A stretch of 64,000 bases of DNA. Source: Medicago truncatula. Taxonomy: Eukaryota; Streptophyta; Magnoliopsida; Fabales; Fabaceae. The position numbers and the translations under genes were made by a program. The stretch spans positions 48,571,762-48,635,761 of the forward strand of contig NC_053042.1 in NCBI RefSeq assembly GCF_003473485.1. Reading direction: 5' to 3'. Each line of letters opens with the position of its first letter. The first letter of the stretch is position 1. The notes beneath the pieces were generated by a model. That model was not told the DNA's origin, ran no database searches, and saw nothing but the letters and a program-made list of their open reading frames with translations. Below, piece after piece: positions 34,944 through 46,871 of this stretch.

Positions 34944-36523
34944 CCTAAAAAATTATAATTTATGGGACTAAAAATATATTTTATCCTTAAACTTAATAGG
35001 TTTGTTTTAATAAAAAATTCCTCTTTATAGTTGGCCCCTGCATAAATTTTTTGCGAGCTTCGCCGCTGTTTTCAAGAAACATTTGTTCTGCTTTTTATTT
35101 AATTTGATTTTCTTGCGTTTGGATTATTTGGCGTGACAACAATGCTTGAGTTTTTCAACAAAAGGGAAATTCAATCATCCAACTTATAGATAAAATTAAG
35201 CTCCAATTCTTTTGATAGTCGAAGATAAATCATCATAATTTTGCTTTTAATTATCACATGCGGTGGCTTAATTCCCTTTTATGATTGTGAGTTATCACTC
35301 AATTTATCTTAGCTTCTATATTTTAAGCGTGTTTGCATTATGGCTTTATCGCTTTTCTCTCTAATAACTTGATGTAACAAATATTTTTTTATCTTAATTC
35401 TTCTGTGGCATTTCTTATATTTGAGAGACTAAGCTTTAGTTAATATAATTCATATTAGCTTCTTAAAAAAAATATCATATTAAATATAACCACTTTGTAT
35501 TGTGCCCTTTGTAATTACTCTTAGTTTTTTTGAAAAATACTCTTTTAGTTCATCTTGATGATTTAATTTGTGGACTGAAAACATATTTTAAACCAATTTT
35601 TTGTTAAAATAATCACTCATGTAAATGCCAATTTTTTTTCTTTCTAATAATCTTTTAGAAAAGGACCTATATCTTCCATGGATAATTCGTGGACAGGATC
35701 ACATAATACTACTAATTGAAGTCCAAGTGTTCACATTTTTGTGCTAGAATTAAAATTGTATAGCTGGTTAGTTCATATTTCTCCTTTTGGATGTTACATT
35801 TTTTCATAAATTTTTCTGACCTTTTATCAAGCATTTTTGTAGTCCAATTAAAAAAGGAAGAGTGCATGACTAACCAAACCAAAGTAACAAGTCAAAGCTT
35901 TTGAGGCAGAAGACTTGGACCCTGCTACTCATTCAAAGCCAAAAGGATTTACAATTAGAAGAAGACCTCTTCAAACTTAGGGTATAGGATAGGGGTCCTA
36001 AAAGCAAACAGAACATGCGTGCTTCAATTCCTTTGCCTTGTAAAAGAAACTAATTTTCTGACTCTTTTTAATTGGTCTCTCTGTAAAGAAAAATAAAAAG
36101 GTAAAGTATTTGATAGACCTTACGTTTTCTTTTCTCTCTTTTTTATGAACCTTTCTTTTTAAATCTTTTTTTACCTTTCATTTTCTTTTCTTCCTTTCCT
36201 TTCCTTTACCTCTACCTTTTTTGGAAGTTTCCCACCACCATCCCTGTGTATTCTCAGCATCTGGAATATCATCTCCATAAAAATACAGCATGTAGTAGTT
36301 AGTAGTAGAGTTGTATAAGACCACCACTACTATCCCATCCCATACTTAAAAAAGATAAAATATCAATCATACTCCATGTTGTTTCTAATGATTCATTTAT
36401 AATTACAAGTTACATATCGTATTTCTATTCTTTCTTAGGCTAGAATATTAAAATAGGGCAGTTCAATAAAATATAAATTACTTTACTAACATCTCTTTTG
36501 TTTATTGACCTCCTATTCGTACA
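34944..36523. other. Intergenic sequence
   Basis: No gene is recognised. A CT- and T-rich block at 36110-36230 and a tail-only micro-insertion at 35450-35482 stand out. Confidence 0.4.
35450..35482 (+). repeat. Tail-only micro-insertion with the SINE tail sequence
   Basis: TCATATTA at 35450-35457 and 35475-35482 flanks GCTTCTTAAAAAAAATA. The insert equals the 3' tail of the SINE at 34807-34933 (GCTTCTTAAAAA...). Confidence 0.6.
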
Positions 36524-36525
36524 TA

Positions 36526-36784
36526 CTCCCTCCGTCCCTTAATACTTGACATAGTTGACCTTATTACGCATGTCAATACATAACTTTGAGCTTAAATATC
36601 TTGAATAATATATTAGAAAAAATTATGAAAATTTGATATTTTGAAAATACTCATCGAGACGAATCTAACGACATCTTATATGATGTTATTTATCTTTGTA
36701 TATTAGTTGAAAAATACGGTCAAAATCAGTTAGGTCAAAATTAAAAAAATTCTAAATTGGTCAAGTATTAAAGGACGGAGGGAG
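36526..36784. mobile_element. Stowaway MITE with classic ends
   Basis: Begins TA|CTCCCTCCGTCCCTTAATAC and ends GTATTAAAGGACGGAGGGAG|TA. The inner arms carry TTGACATAGTTGACC and TTGGTCAAG. The TA target duplication (36524-36525, 36785-36786) is as expected. Confidence 0.9.
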
Positions 36785-36869
36785 TAAGATTTTTCTTTGA
36801 CTGAACTAGTACAAAAGATTTAACCACCACATAATTGCTTAAGAATACGTGAGTATATGATTAAAGATA

Positions 36870-37256
36870 GGCTAAATACTACTTTTGATCTTTTTAGTTT
36901 GATAGATTTCTAAAGTAAGTCCTTTAAGTTTCGAAAGTTTCAATAAAGTCCTTTTAGTTTGATAGGATTCCCAAATTAGTCCTTTAAGTTTCAAAAGTTT
37001 TAAATATATCTTTTCAGTTGATAAACTATTTCACCGTCACCGTTTCAAATAGGTCATTTCAGTTTGAAACTTTTAAAATTTAAAGGACTAACTTGAGAAT
37101 TCTGTCAAACTAAAAGGACCTATTTGAAACTTTTAAAACTTAAAGGAATAACTTGAGAATTCTGTCAAACTAAAATGATCTAATTGAAACTTTCGAAACT
37201 TAAAGACTAACTTGAGAATTTTGTCTAACTAAAAGGATCAAAAATGGTATTTGGCC
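36870..37256. mobile_element. Mutator-type foldback element with 9-bp target duplication
   Basis: A 387-bp element. Left GGCTAAATACTACTTTTGATC and inverted right GGCCAAATACCATTTTTGATC. The 9-bp word TTAAAGATA flanks it at 36861-36869 and 37257-37265. The interior is made of repeated units of the type AAAGGACTAACTTGAGAATT and TTTGAAACTTTTAAAACTTA. Confidence 0.8.
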
Positions 37257-37830
37257 TTAAAGATATTAACATTAACACATAGGACAAGATATAGCTAGAT
37301 AGTAAAAATTTTCTCAGCTAGATAGTAAAATTTTTCTCAGTCTCACAATTTTACCTATGAATAAATCTTAAACTTATTAATCATCATAAAGTAAATACTC
37401 ATAGAAATATCAATGAATGGTGGTCTGTACCCTAGTTATATTCCAAAAAACTCACCTAAAAATACACATTTATGTGACTAAACCAAGCAGTGAAAAGGTA
37501 AAATAGAAGCAGAAGTGGGGCAAACAAATCTCAGTTTCCAAAATAATCTGTAAAAAAACTGTAAGGTTTTGTTCATCATAACTCTGTATCCAAAGACTAA
37601 GCTGAGACTTACTGTACACTACACAGTAGCCCTACCTCACTTTTCTTCTCAATACCCCATGGCTCCCCCACACATGGGTCACTCTTCTCTTTCAGCTCCA
37701 AATAACTCTTTTCACTAAAATAAAATATACATTAATACACACACCAAAATAAATACAAAAAGCAAAAGCTAAACTCCTTCTTATTATGATTCTCCTCCTA
37801 ATAAAGCACCACTTTCAATGCATTGCTTTA

Positions 37831-37833
<3 letters not shown>

Positions 37834-37868
<35 letters not shown>
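37834..37868 (+). promoter_or_regulatory. (CT)n tract upstream of the MAKR5-like gene
   Basis: A pure CT run about 135 bp before the ATG and just upstream of the proposed TATA box. Confidence 0.45.
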
Positions 37869-37870
<2 letters not shown>

Positions 37871-37901
37871 CTTACATTTTGTTCATTCACCAAACTGTCC
37901 T

Positions 37902-37908
37902 TATAAAA
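37902..37908 (+). promoter_or_regulatory. Possible TATA box of the MAKR5-like gene
   Basis: TATAAAA, 95 bp upstream of the ATG at 38003, in a sensible place for a leader that includes the second CT tract. Transcription start is not proven. Confidence 0.35.
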
Positions 37909-37960
37909 CCAAAACTCAACAACAAATTTGAACATACACACTAGCATTTCACCTAAACAC

Positions 37961-37963
<3 letters not shown>

Positions 37964-37993
<30 letters not shown>
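37964..37993 (+). promoter_or_regulatory. (CT)n tract in the 5' leader of the MAKR5-like gene
   Basis: A second pure CT run ending 9 bp before the ATG. A TTG-started reading frame through it would encode Ser-Leu repeats, but the ATG context (CCATGGATG) at 38003 is much better. Confidence 0.5.
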
Positions 37994-37996
<3 letters not shown>

Positions 37997-38002
37997 TCTT
38001 CC

Positions 38003-39033
38003 ATGGATGCTTTAAACTTCCTCAAGTTCTGGAAGAACAACACAACAACCTCCAACATCACTGTTCCTCCTCATCTTGTTGTAGAAACAGACAGTGAATC
38101 AGACGAAGATGACTCATTCTTCGACTTAGAACTTACCATGAGCGACGACCAACATGTCAAAACCAAAACTGAAAATAATGTTCCTCAAAAAACAACACTT
38201 CCTATGTCTCCAAACGAACCAATCTCAAAAAGAAAAGTGCTTCCAATTGAACCCATTTCTAAACCTCAATCACCCATTTCACTTCTAAGATCAGCACCGA
38301 GTTTCAGAATCTTTACCTTCAGAAAACAAAGAAGAACCGGTTCTGAAAAAACAGAGGAATTTAGAAAAACAGAGTGCGAAAAGAATCAGAAGAAAGAAAC
38401 CAAAGTTTTTTCTGTGAAACTAAACATCGAACATGATTTTCATTCTACTCCAATGCTTAGTAGAGATAACAGCACAAGAAGCTTTGGTAGCAAAATTCGG
38501 AATCAAGGAACAGAGGAACCTAAAACAGAGCGAGTTTCAAAGGAGATTTTGCAGAAATATTTGAAGCTGATTAAGCCTCTTTATGTTAAGGTTTCGAAGA
38601 GGTATGGTGATAAGGTGAAATTCTCCGGCGAGGGGATGACAGTGACAGCTTCACCGTCGTCTTCACCGGCGGTTGGCTCTTTGAGGAAAGAGAAACAGGG
38701 GAGTTTTCCGGCTGGGATGAGAGTGGTAACGAAGCATTTGGGTAAGAGTAGGTCATCGGGTACGGTGGCCGGAGCTAGTTCTCCGGCGAACAGGAGTGAT
38801 GATACGTTGTTGCAGCAGCATGATGGAATTCAAAGTGCTATTCTTCATTGCAAGAGATCCTTCAATTCCAGAGGTAAAATTTGTTTCAAAATTGGATTTA
38901 TATTTTAATTATGGTGATTAAGATTTGTAATGTTAATTAATTTTAATTTTGATAATTTTCAGATTCTTCAATGGGTGTTGATGCTGACGGATCAATGTAT
39001 TCGACAAGAAACTCTTTTGAGGATGAAGTGTGA
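38003..39033 (+). CDS. MAKR5: Membrane-associated kinase regulator (MAKR5-like)
   Basis: Two exons (38003-38873 and 38963-39033) join in frame to 313 aa. The N-terminus MDALNFLKFWKN and an acidic patch ending in SFFDLEL (about 28-48) are typical of MAKRs. The middle is basic and Ser-rich, as expected for electrostatic binding to the plasma membrane. VSKEILQKYLKLIKPLYVKVS and the C-terminal box DGIQSAILHCKRSF (about 276-289) match the family's conserved blocks; the latter is the BKI1-like receptor-kinase interaction region. MAKRs act in BRI1- and CLE-type receptor signalling. The MAKR5 assignment rests mainly on its position beside an ABCG8-like gene, as in Arabidopsis (from memory). MAKR2 is the main alternative. 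Confidence 0.8.
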
Positions 39034-42000
39034 TGTATTGAACTCAACATAGAAAGAAAATAGAGAGAAGAGTAATGAAAATGTTTGTTATTGTAAAGGA
39101 AATGAAATTAGATTAGGAGTGATGATTAGTAAAATAGGTTTGTGTGGTGGTGACACACACACACACAGTGTACATTAGATGGGCCATAATGAAAAGAATG
39201 AATCTATTTTCAGTTTCAGTTGATATGGGATCTTTTTTTGGTCACACTCTGACGACTCTTCCTTTGTTTTGTTGTGTTGTGTTGTGAGTTTTGCAGTACT
39301 TTGCACTCTGCTTGAGGTTGTATTATTATTATTATCATCTCAATCTCTCAAGTATAGTATTTTGATTAGATTGCTATCTCAAAAGATTCAAAGTAACAAT
39401 ATTTCGTCTTGTGACTGTGTGAGCATTGATATGACTTCAATGTCATATGATGTATCTGAATCATCATAATTAGTAGTACTAGCTCACTAGTTCTTTTTGA
39501 AATAGATACTTTAATGGAGAAAAGGGCAAAGGGAGAGAGGAGAGGAATTACAAATACTTTGTTTCAGATCATCATAAATATGGGTCATCTAATATTTGTC
39601 AATTGTCATCAAAAAATTAAGACTAACATTTTTGCATTTTGGTAAAAAAAATAAATTAAAATTGCATTGAAAAAACATCTTTTAAATGTTTAAACAGTCG
39701 AATATAAAATTCTAAAATAAAATTTTCATATTAAAATCTTTTAACATTTTATATTGTTCGAGTTGTTTATGACATGTTGACATTCCACGAGCATATGCAC
39801 ATGTTCAACTAAGCATATATTTAATTTAGCATAAGCAGGTTCCTTTGAAAGTGTCTATTGTGTCATGGCGGATACTACATGACAATTTGTTTTTTAAATT
39901 GGTTATTCATAATAGACAATTTCCTTTTTCATGTGAAATCAAGAAAATAAAATACACTTATCTGTCATTCTTAATAAATGTAAACTTATATGAATATTTT
40001 TGAATGAAAGTAAAACAAATAGTTTTTGCAAAATTTTGTATCAAAATATAGATACGTTTTTGTTGTGAACTTGTGATAATACAAAGTGGAAACGCGTTCA
40101 GACAACCAATGAGTACAAAGTTTAGGTATGATTGACTTGAGAGAAAATTCAAATTAATAAACTTTGAAATGTATTGTTGGTGAGAAGAACTTTTTTGTTT
40201 GTACATATAGAGCTGAATTAATGGACCGAAGACTTTGCAATGTGTATTTCCAAATTTCCAAGGAACCATAATAAGAGGGGAAGAAGAACCATACCAAAAA
40301 TGACCAAACGTGGCCCCCCACTCCATTGCACACATCAAGGTGCGCCACAATTGTGATTTTTGGCTTTACACAATCCCATTTCAGAGTGCAGGCAGACTTC
40401 TCTGTTTTGCAGAATGCACAAACTAGGTGTTGTGGTCCCCCTAGTTATATTGCATATGGTGATTAATACGTATGCACTCATTATAGTGCAGTTTGACTAT
40501 TTAATGAGTAGTAGTATAAATCTCTTGTTTGGTTTTGTGGGAGAGAGGAAGTTTATCATGATATTGGATCATTGTATCGAAAGTTTGTTTGACAATCTAG
40601 TTTGGAGACATGTTCTTCTATTAACGTTAGCGACATTGCAAATATAGGATGTGAGAGATTCATACATAATGGAGAAATTGTTGAATGCACATCAATTATG
40701 AATGAGGAAAATTTAGGATAGAGGTATGACATCTCACTCTCTTATGCTTTTAAAACCTTTATTCGTTGTTATTTTTGACTATCTCAAACTTCCCAATAAA
40801 TGATTTTAGAATTTTGGTTCGACTTGGTAGAAGAGCATTATCAAAACCGATTAAACCAATTTAACTATGACCCAGAACTATCACTAGTTGAATCTTCGAT
40901 CCAACTTTTAAGCATTGATTAAAACATTTTAGTTTAAAATATCTTTTTAAGAGATTTATATGTATCTTTTATTCTTTTAGTTAGAAATATGACAAATTTG
41001 ATTCTTTTAAAGGGTAAAATGCATATCAACTATCATTTTATATTTTACAAGTAAAAAATGAAACACATAAAATTAATTTTTCACTTCAGAAATGATATAT
41101 CGACACAAAATTCAACATCAATTTTATATGTTTATAAGGTTTTCGACTTATATTTTTTCTTTCTTTGCCTCTTTTTCGATCCCACATCCACACTCGTTCG
41201 TATACGGTGTCAAGATACACAGCTGTTAACTTTTTCAATATGATACTCTAAAGCTGCATTATCCATACATAAAAGATGAACTAAAAATGGAATGCTCTAA
41301 GAAAAATTACGGTCATCACTGGTCCACGCCTATATGGTTAAACAATAAGCTAGAAAAAACAAATAGGAGTGTTATGTGGACGATCATTGTCTACTCTAAA
41401 AGTCGCACGGAATAAGAGACAAATACTAAAGCTAGGTTCTTTGCACCAATTTAAGAAACTAGCCTAATGTTAGTTAAGAAAGTTACAAGAATGAATGTGC
41501 AATGCACCCATAAACACTACATAAACAGCGACCCAACACCGTTTTGTCCTCCAAGAATGGTAGATTTGCTCTGTTTCCTCACAAGATTATCGTGTCTTTG
41601 TATAGTAAGGTGATGTATATTGCCATTAACATCAAGGTGTTATGGTTGGGACACTTATTGGATCCATTTCCTATATTTGTTTTCTTGTTTGGGATATTCA
41701 TATTCTAACGAGACATTAAGATTGGAAATTGAATCTATGCTTTTAGTAGTAGTAGTTCATTGCATCTTCTTGTTTGTTGGATAAATTTTCTCAAAGCAGT
41801 AAACGATAAAAAATATATTACACGCGTCACAAATGCATGTGTCTTGATAATTTCGTAACTAAGAAAACATATTGATTTAGTACATTGTCTTTCTTATGTT
41901 GGAGTATTGTTCATCTTTCTGTGCATCTCGAGATAAAACAAACCAAGGGTACAAAATGATTCAATAAGCAAGAATATTGTTAAGGAAATTGTGTAAAACA

Positions 42001-42067
42001 TTTGTAGCATAGAAATTAATTTGGTTCAATCCAAGCATATTATATTGGGCTAATTTCACCATGAGAT
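39034..42067. other. Intergenic sequence downstream of the MAKR5-like gene
   Basis: 39034-39250 is the likely 3' UTR (with a CA microsatellite near 39153). Beyond that I see short open frames only, none resembling a known protein, and no clear repeat family. Confidence 0.4.
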
Positions 42068-42077
42068 ACTCTAAGAT

Positions 42078-42580
42078 AGGGTTGGGAATAGGCCAGGCCA
42101 GGCTTTGATAGGCCTGAGCCTAGCCTACGAAAAAATTTGCAGGCCTGATCCCGGTCTATGGCCTTTCATAGGCCTATTTTTTTGGCCTGGCCTGACCTAT
42201 TTAAAAGTCTGGCCTGGCCTGAAAGCCTATTTACAGGCCTACTTACTATTAAAGTCACCAAACATATTCCATTTTATCTACTTTTAAATAGGCTCAATAG
42301 GCCTCAAAGCCTATTTCAGTGTAAGACTTGTCTATCACTATTATAAGGCCTTTAAAGCCTATTTCACTATAAAGCTTTAAAGTCTATTTAAAAAGTCCAC
42401 TATGAAGCCTAACATGCATAAACAGGCCGGCCTATTAGGCTTCATAGGCTTTTTTGATAGCCTAAGTCTAGCCTATTTACTTAAATAGGCTTTTTAAAAA
42501 GCCTAAGCCTAGCCTTTTTAATAAACAGGCCAGGCCAGACCATAGGCCCCTGTAGGCCGGCCTGGCCTATTCCCAACCCT
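42078..42580. mobile_element. GGCC-rich foldback element with 10-bp target duplication
   Basis: A 503-bp element. The end AGGGTTGGGAATAGGCCAGG is an exact match to the inverse of the other end. The inside is a run of AGGCCT / GGCCTATT words in both orientations, so the whole element can fold on itself. ACTCTAAGAT flanks it exactly (42068-42077, 42581-42590). A 10-bp duplication fits Mutator-like transposition better than hAT. Confidence 0.8.
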
Positions 42581-42701
42581 ACTCTAAGATAATGCATATG
42601 GTTTTTTTTTTTTTTACCTTTATTTGCTCTTTACAATGAAAATAACTTTCGGTAGTTCTCTCCCAAAATCTTTAAAAACACAAAAAGTGTCGTTTGAACG
42701 T

Positions 42702-42825
42702 ACCCGAGAAATACCAGGTTCGATTCTCAGGAGAACAACGCTTGGCCAGTGTGCATGCCCCTACGCATGAGCCGGATTAGTCGTCCATCATTGGTGGATC
42801 GGAAACCGGTGTGAAAGCCAAAAAA
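42702..42825 (+). mobile_element. SINE-like insertion with 22-bp near-exact target duplication
   Basis: A B box (CCAGGTTCGATTCTC) lies near 42713. The body carries TGTGCATGCCCCTACGCATG and CGGAAACCGGTGTGAAAGCC, ending in an A run. The 22-bp words at 42680-42701 and 42826-42847 (core TGTCGTTTG) differ at two positions. The A box is not clear, so the copy may be 5'-truncated. Confidence 0.65.
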
Positions 42826-43180
42826 ACAAAAATTGTCGTTTGGACGTTATTTTCCGAGTGATTTGCGCATTTTTTAGGGTTATTCCAAGATTCACCCTCC
42901 CGCATTATTGGAGGGTTAAAAGAGCAAACCATCGATTCCTTGAAGAAATTGAAGGCCCAAACCCAACATTTATTCCCCATGAAGGGAGATGGAAAATGGG
43001 CCAACAGTATTTGGAGATGCTAGCTATACCACTAAGTGTTAGTAGATACACCCCCTACCCCTTTTGGAGTTTACTCCAAGATTCCCCCATCCCTCTCCCC
43101 ACCTTTCCCTGCACATACTATCCTAGTCCTGCCAGACACCCTTTGTTTTTTTTACTTATAAACTAGACCTTAACTCGAGC

Positions 43181-43252
43181 GAAGAGAATCAATGTTCATA
43201 TATTATGTTCAAATTTAAGATATGAATATGAATATGAACATTGATTCTCTTC
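43181..43252. repeat. Perfect 21-bp inverted repeat with a 30-base loop
   Basis: GAAGAGAATCAATGTTCATA(T) at 43181-43201 pairs without mismatch with 43232-43252. It is the size of a small-RNA duplex, but there is no evidence of transcription. Confidence 0.75.
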
Positions 43253-45717
43253 AAATAAGTGTATTAAATTAACAACTTAAAGGACATGTTTGAAACATAA
43301 AAACTTAAAGGATTAACCTGATATTCTTAACTCTTAACAAATTTAAAGGATCAAAAGACATGTTTTACCTATTATTTGCCATAGATGAATGACATTAAAA
43401 CTATGGAACTTACATTATTATTAATCTTTGGCCATTTTTGAAAGAAATTAGTTTAGTTGTTAGGACTCGCCTTTCGTTTTGTTAACACTGTTTTGTCTTT
43501 TAAAATTTCTATATGTAGGCATTGGTGTTAGTATTGATCTTATATTATGGACAAGATATATCCCAACTCATGATTTTTCCATTTGTATTATCTTATTTTA
43601 AGCATTTAAATGAATGAAAATGATCTAACTGTAAAAAATAATTTTTTTTTTAACATTATTTAAAGTATGAGATGTTAAAGACAATTAAAAGAATCAAATG
43701 AAAATATTTAAGACGACATAAAGATGTTGTCCACTATTTTGAATTATGTCAAAAATTAGTTGAGACCGATAAATCAAACTCTTACCTATTAATTCACTTA
43801 TGTTGATTATTTCGATTCCAACAACAACTGCAAAACATGCATTTTTAGTGATGAAAATTCAAAGAACAAGAGTATACAACAAAATGGAAGATGATATTAG
43901 AGATATTAATAAAAAAAAAAAAACTAGTAGCTACAAGCAAATTAATATATATGTTTAATGTAGAAAGGATCCTCTGAAATGTATAAAGTGTAAAGTGAGA
44001 AAATTATAAGGGTTGTTATTGTAACAAATTTATAATTTGTTATGATGCATCTTTAATATTTACCTTTCATTTGCTAATTAACGGTTGATATGGTCCATTT
44101 TACACTCTAAAGTTGGTTGCTCATTTTAGAGGAGCCGGATCCATGTTTAATGGTTTCTTCTTAGCATAGAAGTTGATTGGACGCAACGTTGAGCTAATGT
44201 GGAGAGCAGCTTAAAATTAGGGAATTTCTTTTTTTCCACGCTACTTACTTCTCGTGTTCCCTTCAAAATTTCAAAAATGTTTTTGGATCTTCGCATTAAT
44301 ATAATCTAAAATGAACGTTCTCCCTATATCTTTGGTGGAAAAAAATGCATTTTTTTTACCAATTCGGATTTTAAAATTGGAAAAAATAAGTACTTTGAAT
44401 TTTATAATCCAAACACCCCCCTACAGACCATACTTTGAAGCATGCGTTCGAATTATAAAATCCGATGTGCTTATTTTATCGGATTATGAAATTCGAACAC
44501 CCGCTATAAACATGTTCGGGTAATATAATCTAAATTGTATCAGTACAAAGATCAAACTTATTTTGTGACAAGGATAACTAGTTTGTGAATCATATTAACC
44601 ATTATAACTCGCTCCTATTGTGTGACTTGTGTTTCAGGTCATTGTTAGTTGTTCTCACCGTGTTTCAGTCAAAAATTTGATTTTTAGGCCACTTGATCGG
44701 ATTATTTCAAAATTTGGCTAGAAGATCATAAAAGAAAGAGTTACACTGATTACACAAATTTTCGTAAAAACTTACTATTAAAGGTGCTTAAAGAGTGCCA
44801 TTTCCCAAAAAAAAAAAAAAAAATCAAGAAAGATGACTCTTTTAGAAGGACTTCTTACATAATTTCAACTCTCAAAATCTAAAATTCCATCGTTTAGTTC
44901 CATTTTGAATTTTTTCACATTCTCAAAAAAATAAGAAGCTTTATTTGAATTTAGAATTTTTTGATGGTATTTTATGTTTTTTATTTTATTTGATAGGTTT
45001 TATTATATTTTACTTTGTTATTTTGGTTGTTTTAAAAAGAAAAATTCAAAATTGCTCAAATGAAAGAAGGTTTTGATTATTGCTTATATATAAATATATT
45101 TCAGATTATATATTCTAAACTACATTTTTTGTTCGAATTATATAATTCAAACATGGTAAAGTGAAAAATTTAAAAGGCGCCTGAAAAATTATTAGTGTGG
45201 GAAAAGAAATTTCTCAAAATTAACATTCCCCATCAAAGAAGACAAGAGATGGGCCAAATGTCATTTGAGATTCGTTCCTTTGTTTGGTTCGAAACTATTA
45301 GTTCTACCTACAGTACTATGTTTTCGTAGCCATACCCCACCATTTGAATTTTTCTTTTTGGCTACAATCCACCCTTGCTAACAAATATAAAGAATAATTT
45401 GTCATTCATAAACAATTTGATTCTATATTTGATTTTTTTTAAATTGATTATATATGTTTTTTTTATATACGAAAATAGTTTAGGTGATTTGGACTTCAAT
45501 GACCCAAAATCAGGCAGACCGACAACAAAAGTTGAATTTACAACTTTGCGAACTTACCAATAAATTGAATTAAATTAAACATATAGGATCAATTTACTTT
45601 GCTCTACAATTTTAGTATTTGTATGCATACTTAAAAATTTAAAAGGTAATAAACTTAAGGTTTATTATTCAGTATATTCATATCACTCTTAGGTGTGGTA
45701 GAAGCCACCTAACTCTC

Positions 45718-45756
45718 TTATACGGGTACTTTTTTTTTGAGGGGATTATATGGGTA
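45718..45756 (-). repeat. Tail-only micro-insertion, 11-bp repeats
   Basis: TTATACGGGTA (45718-45728) and TTATATGGGTA (45746-45756) flank 17 bases reading TCCCCTCAAAAAAAAAG on the minus strand. Confidence 0.45.
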
Positions 45757-46644
45757 AGTATCATAATTAATTTTTCTTTCTTTAACAATCACCCTTAATA
45801 TATCCTAATATCTATGGTCATTGAATTAGTTAAGAAAATTCACAATAAAAAGCTTTGGTCCAATTATTAACTCATTCAAAGGGATGCAACTGTGTATTGT
45901 CAAACATAATTTCTTTATTTACAGAATAAAAATAGAACTTTTGGTACCATTAAAAAATGTATATAGAATACAAGAGTGTTAAATAAATGAAGAGAAGATG
46001 TTATTGAATCTTCAGCATGTTGTGACAAACACACGAAATAACAAAGCATATAAACAGACAAAAAATGGAGATTCATCAGTTGTGACTTTGAAACTGTGAA
46101 AGAACAGTACGTCCGTGAATAAGAGAACAACCCCTGCCAGCTTGATCAACTCTCAATTTAAGAATTAATACTTAAATTTTCAGTTTGAGTAAGTCATTTT
46201 AATGATATTAGTGCTTAATAATTTGGAGGATCTGATCTTGATTGGACGATCACATATGTACCAACATCACTCATGCACGCAACTTTAATTGCATGTAAAT
46301 CAAATATGATGACTTAAAGTTATATTAAAATGAGAGAATGACTTAACAATTTTGAATAGGAGATTCATCTTCAATTAAATACCGTTTTTCTTCCATCTGT
46401 TTTTACTCATTCCGATCAAAATAGTCTAAGTTAACTCATGCAGGTGTATTTTTTAACATGAATAAGCAAAAATAGATGGGAGAAGAGCAATTCTCTCTAT
46501 TTTTACATTAGGTCCATCTCATAATTGGGTTTTAACTCAAAATCAGAATTGCTAAATGGGTGTATGCATGATACAAGAAAATAATGAGTTGTTAAATAAA
46601 ATGTATATGATTGTTGCATTTATAAACACAAAAGGCTCACGGAC

Positions 46645-46652
46645 TATATAAG
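46645..46652 (+). promoter_or_regulatory. Possible TATA box of the ABCG8-like gene
   Basis: TATATAAG, 220 bp before the ATG at 46872. The spacing allows a leader of roughly 190 bases. Not proven. Confidence 0.3.
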
Positions 46653-46871
46653 TGCTGATTGCTTGTAATACAGTATAATTCCATGATAGGAAAAATAGTA
46701 GGATAATAATGCAACCACCAAAAGGTACAAAACATTTTTAATTATTCCTTTATTTTTGTCTCTCTTTATCATCCACACCAACGTTATACTCTCCCAACGC
46801 ATGGAAACACAAACACTCATTGTTCCATCCCACCAAAACCTTAATTTCACTCCAACTTCTCTCCCTTAGCT

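Larger units (their letters stand above)
42848..46640. other. Intergenic sequence upstream of the ABCG8-like gene
   Basis: No gene is recognised. A plus-strand open frame at 42840-43166 has no family resemblance I can name. A 21-bp perfect hairpin lies at 43181-43252. Palindromic words of the type TTCGAATTATAAAATCCGA occur at 44360-44530 and again near 45115-45165. A tail-only micro-insertion is at 45718-45756. Confidence 0.4.

Noticed and set aside
37310-37345. Doubled AGCTAGATAGTAAAA phrase as a target duplication
   Set aside because: The copies are almost adjacent, so simple tandem duplication explains them.
42840-43166. 108-codon open frame beginning beside the SINE copy
   Set aside because: It begins inside the target duplication of the SINE and resembles no family; likely chance.
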